Positions 39,198 to 47,471 of a DNA stretch of 64,000 bases are shown here, piece after piece; position 1 is the first letter of the stretch, and each line of letters begins with the position of its first letter. The notes under the pieces were generated by a model. That model searched no databases. It was not told the origin of the DNA and was given only the letters and a program-made list of their open reading frames with translations. Source of the stretch: Spirochaetia bacterium 38H-sp (lineage in GTDB: Bacteria > Spirochaetota > Spirochaetia > Winmispirales > Winmispiraceae); NCBI GenBank assembly GCA_039023545.1, contig JBCHKQ010000005.1, positions 1 through 64,000 on the forward strand. The letters run 5' to 3'. A program made the position numbers and the translations under genes.

Positions 39198-40657
39198 ATG
39201 AAAAAAACAATAAAAAAATATTCTTTGCATTGTCTGTTGTTGTAAGCCTTTTTATTTCTTCCTGTACGCTCATTACAGAAGTTGAATCAGTACAGATGTC
39301 ATTGGAGCTCCCAAACAGAGCAGCAAACCCCATATATCTACCTCAGAGGCTGAGGATTATTATAGAAGGAGTCGGGATGACAAGACAGGAAAAAGTGTTT
39401 TCTTTTTCCAATTTGACAGAACCTTATGCAATAACAATTACAGCAGGGCCAGAGAGACACTTTATCGCGGAGGCTCTGGATATAGACGGCAGCATCATAT
39501 ACAGGGGAGAATCCACTCTGGACACATACCCGGGAGAGCCGGTAACAGTGCACATTGTCATGCAAAAAGCCCCTTACTGGGCTCCGTCCGTATATGTCAA
39601 TGACAATGCTGCCATCGGAGGAAACGGAAGTTACAACGCACCTTTTAACACAATAGCAGACGCTGTTACATATATTACTAGTAATACTTTAAACACAGAA
39701 CCCATAAACATAAAGGTAGCAGCAGGCACATATAACGAGAAGGTTTTTCTTGCCAGCAATATACGCCTTATGGGCGGATACAGTGAGGATTTTTCAACAA
39801 GAAGATTTATAAGCCCGCAGGACAGGGAAAAACCAGCCTATAAGACCTTGGTAAAATATACCATTACCATGATAAGCGAAGGAGTGGTATCCATAACTTC
39901 CGGTTCTCAAAACTGCACGGTAGAAGGCCTTTATATAGAAATAAGTCCTACCACAACTCAAACCAGTGGTATAGAACTGCCTATTACAAGTGAAAACACA
40001 AGGATATTTTACAATACAGTAAAACAAACAAACGCTCAGGATTATACTAGAGGCATACACATGTTTTCCAGCGTTTCTTATTATATAATAGGAAACTACG
40101 TGGATATAGATACCTCACAAACATATAATGTTGCAATATACGATGATCAATCTTCAAAAGCGTCAGGAGACCTTACTATAGCAAACAACGTATTAATAGG
40201 TACAGCCGGCATACAACTAAATGACACTAATAATCTTGTGAGATACATAATAGGTAACACAATAGATGCCGATACAGGCATAAATATGGCAAATGTTTCC
40301 AGTGCCGTTGTCATCAACAATCTGATAAAAGCATCTTCCGCAACTATAATAGGCGCTGGCAGTCCGACAGAAGTCTACAACAACTATGCATTTTGTCCTG
40401 TAACAGATAATTTTGGCTATGATTCTACAAAAAATAATATAAGTCAATTATCCTCCACAACATCACAGGACCCAGCATATGATATATACAAGAAAGCTAC
40501 CTCGGATACAAGGATATACACCAACGGAGCTACTAAGCCCGACACACTATCTGGGACTATGAACATACCTGAGGATATAAGAGAGCTTCTTTACAAAGAT
40601 ATTCTAGGGGTTTCCAGAGGACCTGTGTGGGCAATAGGTGCCTATCAACAGCAATAG
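39198..40657 (+). CDS. Beta-helix (DUF1565-like) lipoprotein, frameshifted in its signal peptide
   Basis: The long reading frame (475 aa from a TTG at 39230) lacks a normal start. ATG at 39198 has AGAGG 7 bp upstream, but is one base out of frame and reaches TAA at 39240. Adding one A to either of two A7 tracts (39201-39207 or 39212-39218) joins them and gives a lipoprotein signal, for example MKKTIKKIFFALSVV and then lipobox LFISSC. The mature part has a right-handed parallel beta-helix look (VAAGTYNEKVFL, IRLMGGYSEDFS, VEGLYIEI). It ends MNIPEDIRELLYKDILGVSR with WAIGAY. It is a tandem paralogue of the gene at 40872. Confidence 0.75.
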
Positions 40658-40664
40658 ATAAGAC

Positions 40665-40697
40665 AAAAAAGCCGCCTTTTAGAGGCGGCTTTTTTTA
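40665..40697 (+). terminator. Terminator after the first beta-helix lipoprotein gene
   Basis: A 7-bp GC stem GCCGCCT/AGGCGGC with loop TTTAG, extended by A-T pairs, is followed by seven or more T residues, 7 bp past the stop. The rest of the 214-bp gap to the next gene is AT-rich with only a weak promoter candidate (TTGTAC at 40804). Confidence 0.88.
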
Positions 40698-40871
40698 TTA
40701 GCAATCATGTTTTCATTGAAATAAGCAGAAAGGAGTGATATATTGATTATATAAGCACTAGTTTTTTTTGCCTCTAACAGCAAAAAATTGCTTAGAAATT
40801 TTATTGTACTTCATAAAAAGTGTAGCATATTTTATTGCAACAAGTTTTTCAGCTGAATTAAAGAGGTTGTC

Positions 40872-42353
40872 ATGAAAAAAATATCAGTTCTTTTATGTAT
40901 TATTTTCATTATTCTTACATTATCCTGCACTCTTACCTATGAAGATACAGCAGAGGTCAGCATAGATATAGGAGATATCATGCCATCCAGAGGGTCTGCT
41001 CTGCCTCAGATTGAGACCGGAGCTCCCATAGAGATAGGTGGAGTAAGACTTACCGTACGCGGCCCCAATATGCCAAAGATAGAGAAGAAGTTTTTATCGG
41101 GGACAATTGCTATAACAATACCTGCGGGAGCGGATCGGGAGTTTTATCTTGAGATATACGACACAGAACAAAGCCTTGCATTTATAGGTACAGCAAGAGC
41201 AGATCTGTATCCAGGAGCAACCGCAAGGATAAGAATAAAGCTGCAGACCGCACCTGGCTGGGTACCGACTGTATACGTATCATCATTATCCAATGCACAG
41301 ATGCCTGACGGAAGCAAACAATATCCGTTTTCTACAATAAGCGATGCAATTGCCTATACACAAGGACCGGTTGAGATAAGAGTAGCTGCAGGAACATACA
41401 ATGAGTCTCTACAGCTCAGAGACGGCATAAGGCTCAAGGGTGGCTATAACTATGATTTTTCTTTGAGAAAGTTCTACTCCCCAGCAGACAGAGAAGATAT
41501 AAACTATAAGACAACTATAAGTTCTGCGGCATCCACTTACGGGACGGGAATAATATACATCACAGGAGGATGTCTAATAGAAGGCTTTACTATAGAAAAC
41601 ACAAGTGGAGCTACATCCGGTGATGTCAATGTGATAATATCGGATATCTTTTCGTATACCAATAAACCTATATATATATTAAACAACACAATCAACAACA
41701 ATAATGCATCCGCTAATGCAACAGCTATTGGCATAACAGGAGCTGTTAATACTCATATAGTAAATAATCTTATAACGATGGACAAATATAACACATATTC
41801 TAAGGGCATAGTCTTTTCTATAAACGAACTAACCCAGTATGCAAGCACCTATGTCATAGCCAATAATGCAATACAAAGCAACAAGGCAATAGAACTTGCA
41901 GACAACTCACTGGGTAAGTACTATGTGCTTGGAAACAGCATAGATGCTGCAACAGCTATAGCTGCAGAAAGCGGAGACATATATATTGCAAACAACATTA
42001 TCATAGCCTCAGGTGCATCCATGACAGGGGCTTCTCTTGACATAACAGGAAAAACACAAAACAACTACATATATTATACGGGCGCCGCAGCAGCAGATCC
42101 TGCAGATTATACCGGCACCAGCAACATACACAATGGTAGCTCACTACCGTCAGTAAATCCCACTTTTAACGCGATATTAAAGGCAAAAGAAAACATAGAT
42201 ATAAGAATATTTACAGGCGGTGCCAATCTTTCTTCTGTTATAGATTCGATGTCAGTACCGGACAGCATAAGAGCTCTCCTGTATCTGGATGCGGAGAATA
42301 TAAGCAGGCTTCCGACATGGGCTATAGGAGCATACCAGAGCTCCTATATGTAA
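40872..42353 (+). CDS. Beta-helix (DUF1565-like) lipoprotein, intact paralogue
   Basis: A 493-aa product starting MKKISVLLCIIFIILTLSC, a lipoprotein signal with Cys at about 19, with GAGG about 6 bp upstream of the ATG. It parallels the previous gene along its length: a short N-terminal beta domain, APGWVPTVYVSS, VAAGTYNESLQL, IRLKGGYNYDFS, repeated NN-containing turns of a beta-helix, and the same end (MSVPDSIRALLYLD...WAIGAYQ). It is probably exposed on the cell surface. Function unknown; such folds often bind or cut polysaccharides but no catalytic residues are identifiable. Confidence 0.8.
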   Translation: MKKISVLLCIIFIILTLSCTLTYEDTAEVSIDIGDIMPSRGSALPQIETGAPIEIGGVRLTVRGPNMPKIEKKFLSGTIAITIPAGADREFYLEIYDTEQSLAFIGTARADLYPGATARIRIKLQTAPGWVPTVYVSSLSNAQMPDGSKQYPFSTISDAIAYTQGPVEIRVAAGTYNESLQLRDGIRLKGGYNYDFSLRKFYSPADREDINYKTTISSAASTYGTGIIYITGGCLIEGFTIENTSGATSGDVNVIISDIFSYTNKPIYILNNTINNNNASANATAIGITGAVNTHIVNNLITMDKYNTYSKGIVFSINELTQYASTYVIANNAIQSNKAIELADNSLGKYYVLGNSIDAATAIAAESGDIYIANNIIIASGASMTGASLDITGKTQNNYIYYTGAAAADPADYTGTSNIHNGSSLPSVNPTFNAILKAKENIDIRIFTGGANLSSVIDSMSVPDSIRALLYLDAENISRLPTWAIGAYQSSYM

Positions 42354-42365
42354 TTATAAAGAATC

Positions 42366-43097
42366 TTAGGCTGTTTCTCGCGCATAACGGGAAACAGCTA
42401 TTATTCCTCCCCACCATAAAAGCATTATGGCTGCCTTATATATAGTAGAATGGCCTATATCATAAAAAAGTCTAAAGCTAAGAATACCATCGCTAACTGC
42501 TATCATAACAGCACCAAGAAAAGCAACATAAGCATTTTTTTTACTGTGTGCGAGCAATGCGGATGCACGCCACAAAAACAAGATATAAGAAACAGAATAT
42601 ATAAAAACAGCAAGTTTTATTATACCATCAAGGTAAGGATAAAGAACAAGATAGAGACCCATAAAAACTATGGCAGAAGGCAGTACCCATTTGTAAGCAG
42701 GCTCTTTATCTTGTCTGTAGAAAAAAACAGTATACATGACAAAAGCAAGTAAGTTGGAGGCTATGCCCATAATAAGAGTAAAAGGCGGTCTGTCAATCTG
42801 CATCCACATATCGCATAAAAGAGCAAAAACAACACCGGTAAAAACAATCCACTTCTCATTACTAAGCCCATGCAGCATAAGCCATGCTGCTATCAAAAAG
42901 TTGGGGATAAGCTTGGTGATAAGAGAAAGATATGGAGGCATAGAGTCTTCTAAAAATATATAGACAATACCGGAGACAATTCCCAGTACAAGCATAACAA
43001 TAGAAGATACCTTATAAGCCAATTTCCCGCCGGGTATTACGATGTAAGATGCACTGGCATCTTTGTCATAAGCTCTTTTTATTTCTGGTCTGTTCAT
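42366..43097 (-). CDS. YhhN/TMEM86-like integral membrane protein
   Basis: A 243-aa protein with about eight hydrophobic helices after a hydrophilic N-terminus. The pattern ALLCDMWMQ in the third helix region, and GAVMIAVSDGILSFRLF near the end, resembles the YhhN family (human TMEM86 is a lysoplasmalogenase). The family assignment rests on those acidic residues in the membrane and on topology, so it is moderate. AAGGAGG lies 5 bp before the ATG. It ends 12 bp from the converging lipoprotein gene; an 8-bp inverted repeat (GCTGTTTC...GAAACAGC, 42370-42398) sits inside its last codons. Confidence 0.6.
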   Translation of the reverse strand: MNRPEIKRAYDKDASASYIVIPGGKLAYKVSSIVMLVLGIVSGIVYIFLEDSMPPYLSLITKLIPNFLIAAWLMLHGLSNEKWIVFTGVVFALLCDMWMQIDRPPFTLIMGIASNLLAFVMYTVFFYRQDKEPAYKWVLPSAIVFMGLYLVLYPYLDGIIKLAVFIYSVSYILFLWRASALLAHSKKNAYVAFLGAVMIAVSDGILSFRLFYDIGHSTIYKAAIMLLWWGGIIAVSRYARETA

Positions 43098-43125
43098 AAA
43101 AACCTCCTTAATAATTAGATAATAG

Positions 43126-44226
43126 TCAGTTTATATATACTCTCTTTACCCTTGATGATACGGCACAGGTAATCTCATAGGGGATTGTACCTATAAGCTC
43201 TGCCAGGTCCTGAGCATCAGGACCAGACGGGCCAAAGAGCACAACATCGTCATACAGTTTTACATCGCTTGCAGGACCTAGGTCTATCATAAACTGATCC
43301 ATACATATTGTGCCTACAACGGGGTACAACCTGTCTTTTATCCTTACCTTTGCCTTGCCTGACAGCAACCTGCAGTATCCATCCGCATATCCTGCTCCAA
43401 CAGTAGCGATGAGAGTATCACACGGCGCCTGCCACCTTCTGCCGTACGATATAGTGCTGCCTTTTTTTACCCGCTTTATAAATATCACCTTAGATAAAAG
43501 CTCCATGACAGGCTTGAGAGATACTTTATTGGAAAGAGAAGTATCAGGAACATAACCGTAGAGGCTTATTCCTGGTCTTATCATATCAGCTAGACTGTCT
43601 GGATAGTTGATTATAGCGCCTGAGTTGGCAAGATGCAGGTATCCTGTATCAATGCCCCTTTTTTTTATGAGCTCCACAGTTTTGTAAAAAGAGGCTATCT
43701 GCGAAGCTGTAAAATCATCGTCTGCAAGCTCTGATACAGGAAAATGTGTGGAAATCCCATACATCATAAGATAAGGGGACTTGTCTATATATTCTGCAAT
43801 AGAAAATGCCTCTTCCGGCATACATCCGGTACGTCCCATGCCCGTATCTATCTCCAAATTGATACGCGCAGGCTGCCCTATTTTTTTTGCACTGTTTTCC
43901 AGCATCTTTATATAGCCGATATCGGAGCAAAAAAGACAAAAGTCGTTCTTTACTGCAACAGCAGCATCGGAAGGACACATAAGCCCAAGAATAACTATAT
44001 CGCTTTTGAGTCCCGATTCTCTAAGTTCCATAGCCTCTTCCAGGGTTGCAACGGCAAGACTACTTATCCCCTGCTTTTCCAGATGCTTTGCAATCTCCAC
44101 AGCTCCGTGTCCATAGGCATTTGCTTTTACTGCAGGCAATATTTTTCTACCCTGTGCAATCGCATTTATGCGTGCAAGGTTATGACTGAGATTTTTGAGG
44201 TGTATATATGCATAGGTATTGGCCAA
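43126..44226 (-). CDS. alr: Alanine racemase
   Basis: This PLP enzyme makes D-alanine for peptidoglycan. The 366-aa protein has the PLP lysine in PAVKANAYGHGAVEIA (Lys34), the catalytic Tyr in STISYGRRWQAP, and the conserved VGAGYADGY and VVGTICMDQFMIDLG segments. It lies 9 bp after argF on the same strand. The pairing has no obvious pathway logic. Confidence 0.95.
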   Translation of the reverse strand: MANTYAYIHLKNLSHNLARINAIAQGRKILPAVKANAYGHGAVEIAKHLEKQGISSLAVATLEEAMELRESGLKSDIVILGLMCPSDAAVAVKNDFCLFCSDIGYIKMLENSAKKIGQPARINLEIDTGMGRTGCMPEEAFSIAEYIDKSPYLMMYGISTHFPVSELADDDFTASQIASFYKTVELIKKRGIDTGYLHLANSGAIINYPDSLADMIRPGISLYGYVPDTSLSNKVSLKPVMELLSKVIFIKRVKKGSTISYGRRWQAPCDTLIATVGAGYADGYCRLLSGKAKVRIKDRLYPVVGTICMDQFMIDLGPASDVKLYDDVVLFGPSGPDAQDLAELIGTIPYEITCAVSSRVKRVYIN

Positions 44227-44235
44227 TGTTGTCCC

Positions 44236-45228
44236 CTACACGGCTCCCAAACTTGCAAGTATAACGGCCTTTATGGTGTGCAGCCTATTCTCCGCCTCCT
44301 CAAAAACAACAGAATGTCTGCTTCTGAAGACCTCGTCGGATACTTCCATTTCTTTTATGCCGTATTCTTTTTCTACCAGTTTTCCCATCTCCGTATTGGT
44401 ATCATGAAAAGCCGGCAAACAGTGCAGGAAAAGTACATTGGGATTGCCTGTCTTATTTATAAGATCCATGTCCACTCTATAGGGTTCTAGCAGCTTTATA
44501 CGCTCTGATATCTTATCTTCCTCTCCCATGGATACCCACACGTCCGTGTATATGGCATCTGCTCCTTCTACCAGAGACAAATCGCTTCCTGTTATAATGC
44601 TCCCTCCGCTTTTTTTTGCAAGCTCTTCTGCTTTTTTTACAAGTTCCGGCTCAGGTGCAAGCTCCGGGGGGCAGAGTGCCGTATAGTGCATTCCCAGTAT
44701 TGCGGATATTATCATAAGTGAGTTGGCAACATTGTTTCTTGCATCGCCCGAGTATACCAGCTTGACATCAGACAGGTTTTTGCAGGTTTTTTCCTTGATC
44801 GTAAGCACATCAGCTAGTACCTGCGTGGGATGATACATGTCAGTAAGGCCATTCCAGACAGGTATGCCGGAGTATGTGGCAAGCTCTTCTACTGTCTTCT
44901 GCTCATAGCCTCTAAAACCAATCCCATCATAGAATCGGCCCAAGACTTTTGCCGTATCTTCCAGAGATTCCTTTTTTCCCAGCTGACTGTTGGTAAGAAA
45001 GGTAACCTGTGCTCCTTCTTCTGCGGCAGCAAGTTCAAAGGCGCATCTTGTCCTTGTAGATGTTTTCTCAAAGATAAGTACTATGCTTTTTCCAGTAAGT
45101 CTTCTCTGCCGTATTCCGGCTCGTCTTTCTGCCTTGAGAAATGCAGCAAGCTCTATGATATATTCTATCTGCTCCCTGCTATAATCAAGCAGTGTAAGCA
45201 GGCTTTTCCCTCGTATGTTTACGGCCAT
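44236..45228 (-). CDS. argF: Ornithine carbamoyltransferase
   Basis: The enzyme joins carbamoyl phosphate and ornithine to citrulline, or the reverse in arginine catabolism. The 330-aa protein has the carbamoyl phosphate motif STRTR (residues 57-61), the HPTQVLADVLT segment, the DVWVSMGEE loop and the ornithine-binding HCLPAFHD. AGGAGG precedes the start by about 5 bp. No other arginine gene is in the window, so biosynthetic or catabolic (arginine deiminase) use cannot be decided. Confidence 0.94.
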   Translation of the reverse strand: MAVNIRGKSLLTLLDYSREQIEYIIELAAFLKAERRAGIRQRRLTGKSIVLIFEKTSTRTRCAFELAAAEEGAQVTFLTNSQLGKKESLEDTAKVLGRFYDGIGFRGYEQKTVEELATYSGIPVWNGLTDMYHPTQVLADVLTIKEKTCKNLSDVKLVYSGDARNNVANSLMIISAILGMHYTALCPPELAPEPELVKKAEELAKKSGGSIITGSDLSLVEGADAIYTDVWVSMGEEDKISERIKLLEPYRVDMDLINKTGNPNVLFLHCLPAFHDTNTEMGKLVEKEYGIKEMEVSDEVFRSRHSVVFEEAENRLHTIKAVILASLGAV

Positions 45229-45256
45229 AGCACCCTCCTAAGGTTTTTATGTGGAT

Positions 45257-45285
45257 ACAGTAACCCAGTTTTTTTCTCAATGCAA
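45257..45285 (-). promoter_or_regulatory. Promoter of argF-alr
   Basis: On the minus strand TTGCAT (45285-45280), a 17-bp spacer and TACTGT (45262-45257), 28 bp before argF. Confidence 0.6.
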
Positions 45286-45342
45286 GTATTATCTTATTTC
45301 TTGTCATAGAATTCCAGAAGACAAAAAACGGATTATAAAAAA

Positions 45343-45376
45343 GGGACGGATGCCTACGCATCCGTCCCGTTCGGTA
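45343..45376 (-). repeat. Clamped hairpin repeat, copy E (terminator form)
   Basis: In minus orientation TACCGAAC (45376-45369), a perfect 11-bp stem GGGACGGATGC/GCATCCGTCCC with a 4-base loop, then six T residues. It lies 15 bp past the Na/Pi cotransporter stop, whose transcript it probably ends. Like copy D it lacks the TGCCTNCGGCA half. Confidence 0.8.
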
Positions 45377-45391
45377 TAAACTTATGAGGTA

Positions 45392-47053
45392 TTATTTTTC
45401 TATTATATCTTTTATCGCGTTGGAGATGTCCATTGAGTAATCTCCAAGGTGCTCAAGATGGCGTACAATGTCCATAAAGTAAAGCTCGCCTCGCACATCT
45501 GCTTCTTCTGTAAGGGTTTTTCTGGATTTCTTCCTGAGTTTGTCACGCATCTTGTCTATTTTCTGCTCAAGTCCGTATGCATAGTCAAAGTCATAACCAG
45601 GAGTCTCGTTCTCAAGAAACTCAACGTTATAACGCAGAAACTCTATAACAAGCTCTGTGTATTCACTAAGCTCGGATATTGCCTCCTCGTGGAATAAAGC
45701 GTTCTTCTTCTCCTTCTGTCTGAGCAATCTAGCTATACGAAACAGGCTGTCGCTCATGCTCTCAAAAGCACGGCTCATTACCTGATAAGCCATAAGTCTG
45801 TTTGCCTGTTCCTGGTTCATGGATGAGGTTGCACACTTGGTCAGGGTTATATGTATGGCTTCTTCCATCTCATCAAAGCGCATCTCAAGCTCAGAGGCGC
45901 GTTCCTTGAGCTCGTTCAGTGTTTCCATGTTGCCAGTAAGAGACGTGTGCAAGAGCTTGGCCATCTCGTATATGCGCCTTGCCATCTGGGTTATGGCTTT
46001 ACCTATCATTATAAGGTTGGACTCAAGGCTCTCAGGAAGAGGAGAGGCAACCATAACAAGGGCATCTTCTGCCTTTTCTTCTGGTAGTATTTTAAATAGG
46101 AGCTTGGCATATGGTTTTACAAACCATATAAAGAGAAATGTGTTTGTAATGTTAAAGAATGTGTGAAAAGCAGAAAGATGGTATGTTACTGCATTGTGGT
46201 CCGTTACAGCACCGGGAATCACATAATCAACAAATGCGATGAAAGGACGGAATACAAAAAGCATCCAGATAACACCGGTTATGTTAAACAGCATATGTGC
46301 ATAAGCTATTCTCTTGGCCTGACGGTTCATGGGTATTGAGGCAAGAAACGCCGTTATAGTAGTACCTATGTTCTCACCAAGAACAGCAGCAGCAGCAAGA
46401 GGAAAGGTTATCCAGCCTTTAAAAAGCAAAGTAAGAGTAATAGCAACAGTTGTAGAAGACGACTGCAAAATCATAGTTGCAAGACTGCCCATAAGGACAA
46501 AGGCAAAAATAGAAAAAAAGCTGTCATCGCGGAAAAACTCAAAAAACCACTTTGTCTGCTCTGTAACCTGTACATCAGGTACCTGTTCTTTAATAATTGA
46601 CAGGCCAAGAAAAATCATAGAGAAACCAAAAAGTGCCTCTGCAGCCTCTCTTACGGACTCTCTTTTGCTAAAGAACATGGGAAGAGACACTGCAAAAACA
46701 GGCAGAACAAGATGCCCCAAAGAAAACTTAAATCCAAAAAAAGACACAATCCATGCCGTAAAAGTAGTACCAATATTGGCTCCAAAAACAACTCCTATAG
46801 CCTCCTCCATCGCAAGCAAACCAGCATTGACAAGACTTACCACAAGTACAGTAGTAGCAGAAGAACTCTGAATCACGCTGGTAACAAGTGTACCAGAAAG
46901 GACACCCTTTATCGGTTTATCACTAAAAGACCGCAAAATCCGTCTAAGTCTGCCACCGGCACGCTTTCTGAGCCCCTGGCTCATAAGCCTCATACCATAG
47001 AAGAACACAGAAAGCCCACCAATAAGATTGACAATCATAAGAAACGTCTTCAC
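45392..47053 (-). CDS. Na+/phosphate cotransporter family protein with PhoU-like tail
   Basis: A 553-aa inner-membrane protein of the Na/Pi-cotransporter II family. Two inverted repeats carry the QSSS motifs (SVIQSSSATTVLVVSL, about 59-74, and MILQSSSTTVAITLTLL) and the GANIGTT and GENIGTT segments. A cytoplasmic helical PhoU-like region follows from about residue 350. It probably imports phosphate. The start is GTG at 47053 with CGGAGG 6 bp upstream. It is a single-gene unit with its own promoter and terminator repeat. Confidence 0.92.
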   Translation of the reverse strand: MKTFLMIVNLIGGLSVFFYGMRLMSQGLRKRAGGRLRRILRSFSDKPIKGVLSGTLVTSVIQSSSATTVLVVSLVNAGLLAMEEAIGVVFGANIGTTFTAWIVSFFGFKFSLGHLVLPVFAVSLPMFFSKRESVREAAEALFGFSMIFLGLSIIKEQVPDVQVTEQTKWFFEFFRDDSFFSIFAFVLMGSLATMILQSSSTTVAITLTLLFKGWITFPLAAAAVLGENIGTTITAFLASIPMNRQAKRIAYAHMLFNITGVIWMLFVFRPFIAFVDYVIPGAVTDHNAVTYHLSAFHTFFNITNTFLFIWFVKPYAKLLFKILPEEKAEDALVMVASPLPESLESNLIMIGKAITQMARRIYEMAKLLHTSLTGNMETLNELKERASELEMRFDEMEEAIHITLTKCATSSMNQEQANRLMAYQVMSRAFESMSDSLFRIARLLRQKEKKNALFHEEAISELSEYTELVIEFLRYNVEFLENETPGYDFDYAYGLEQKIDKMRDKLRKKSRKTLTEEADVRGELYFMDIVRHLEHLGDYSMDISNAIKDIIEK

Positions 47054-47085
47054 AAAAAGCCTCCGGGAAGGGAAAGGTTTTCTTT

Positions 47086-47114
47086 TTTATACACATAAAA
47101 AAACAAAAAGTAAA
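47086..47114 (-). promoter_or_regulatory. Promoter of the Na/Pi cotransporter gene
   Basis: On the minus strand TTTACT (47114-47109), a 17-bp spacer and TATAAA (47091-47086), 32 bp before the GTG start. Confidence 0.55.
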
Positions 47115-47187
47115 CAAATAATCGCCTGCAATAATGACAAATCCGACTAAGATTACCACAAACTCTGCATATCATAAAAAATTATTA

Positions 47188-47261
47188 TACCGAACGTCAG
47201 AAAGCGCGCCATAACAAGCAAAACAAAAAGGAAAAGCGCGCTTCTGACTGCCTTCGGCAAA
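47188..47261 (+). repeat. Clamped hairpin repeat, copy H (long-loop form)
   Basis: TACCGAAC (47188-47195), a 13-bp stem with one bulged A (47196-47209 with 47236-47248), a 26-base A-rich loop, then TGCCTTCGGCAAA (47249-47261). It stands in the 418-bp gap between two divergent genes (Na/Pi cotransporter and rarA), where a terminator would have no gene to end. The rest of that gap is AT-rich with the two promoters and nothing else that I can recognise. Confidence 0.8.
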
Positions 47262-47436
47262 AGCTGATAATGTAAAAAAAGTAAACAAAAGAAATAGAGA
47301 CACACCATTATCTCCTGATCCAAATAGAGAAAAGCAAAAAAAGACACTTAGCATATAAAAAACTGACATTTCATCAATACACTGACCCTTATATGAGGAG
47401 CAGTCAAGTAAAGACACATAAAACAACGCCCCACCC

Positions 47437-47465
47437 TTAATAAAACTCACATCCAATGATAAGAT
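47437..47465 (+). promoter_or_regulatory. Possible leaderless promoter of rarA
   Basis: TTAATA (47437-47442), a 17-bp spacer and TAAGAT (47460-47465), followed by 6 bases and the ATG. Each box matches only four of six consensus bases, but the distance to the ATG is the same as for the cyclase gene, and no Shine-Dalgarno is present. Confidence 0.4.
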
Positions 47466-47471
47466 ATATCC

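Noticed and set aside
39230-40657. TTG at 39230 as the true start of the first beta-helix gene
   Set aside because: It would cut off the basic start of the signal peptide, has no ribosome-binding site, and ignores the well-placed ATG at 39198 and the intact paralogue.
33668-42373. Shared 12-mer AATCTTAGGCTG at about 33669 and 42362
   Set aside because: A 12-base match between two places in 64 kb is expected by chance many times, and the surroundings do not align.
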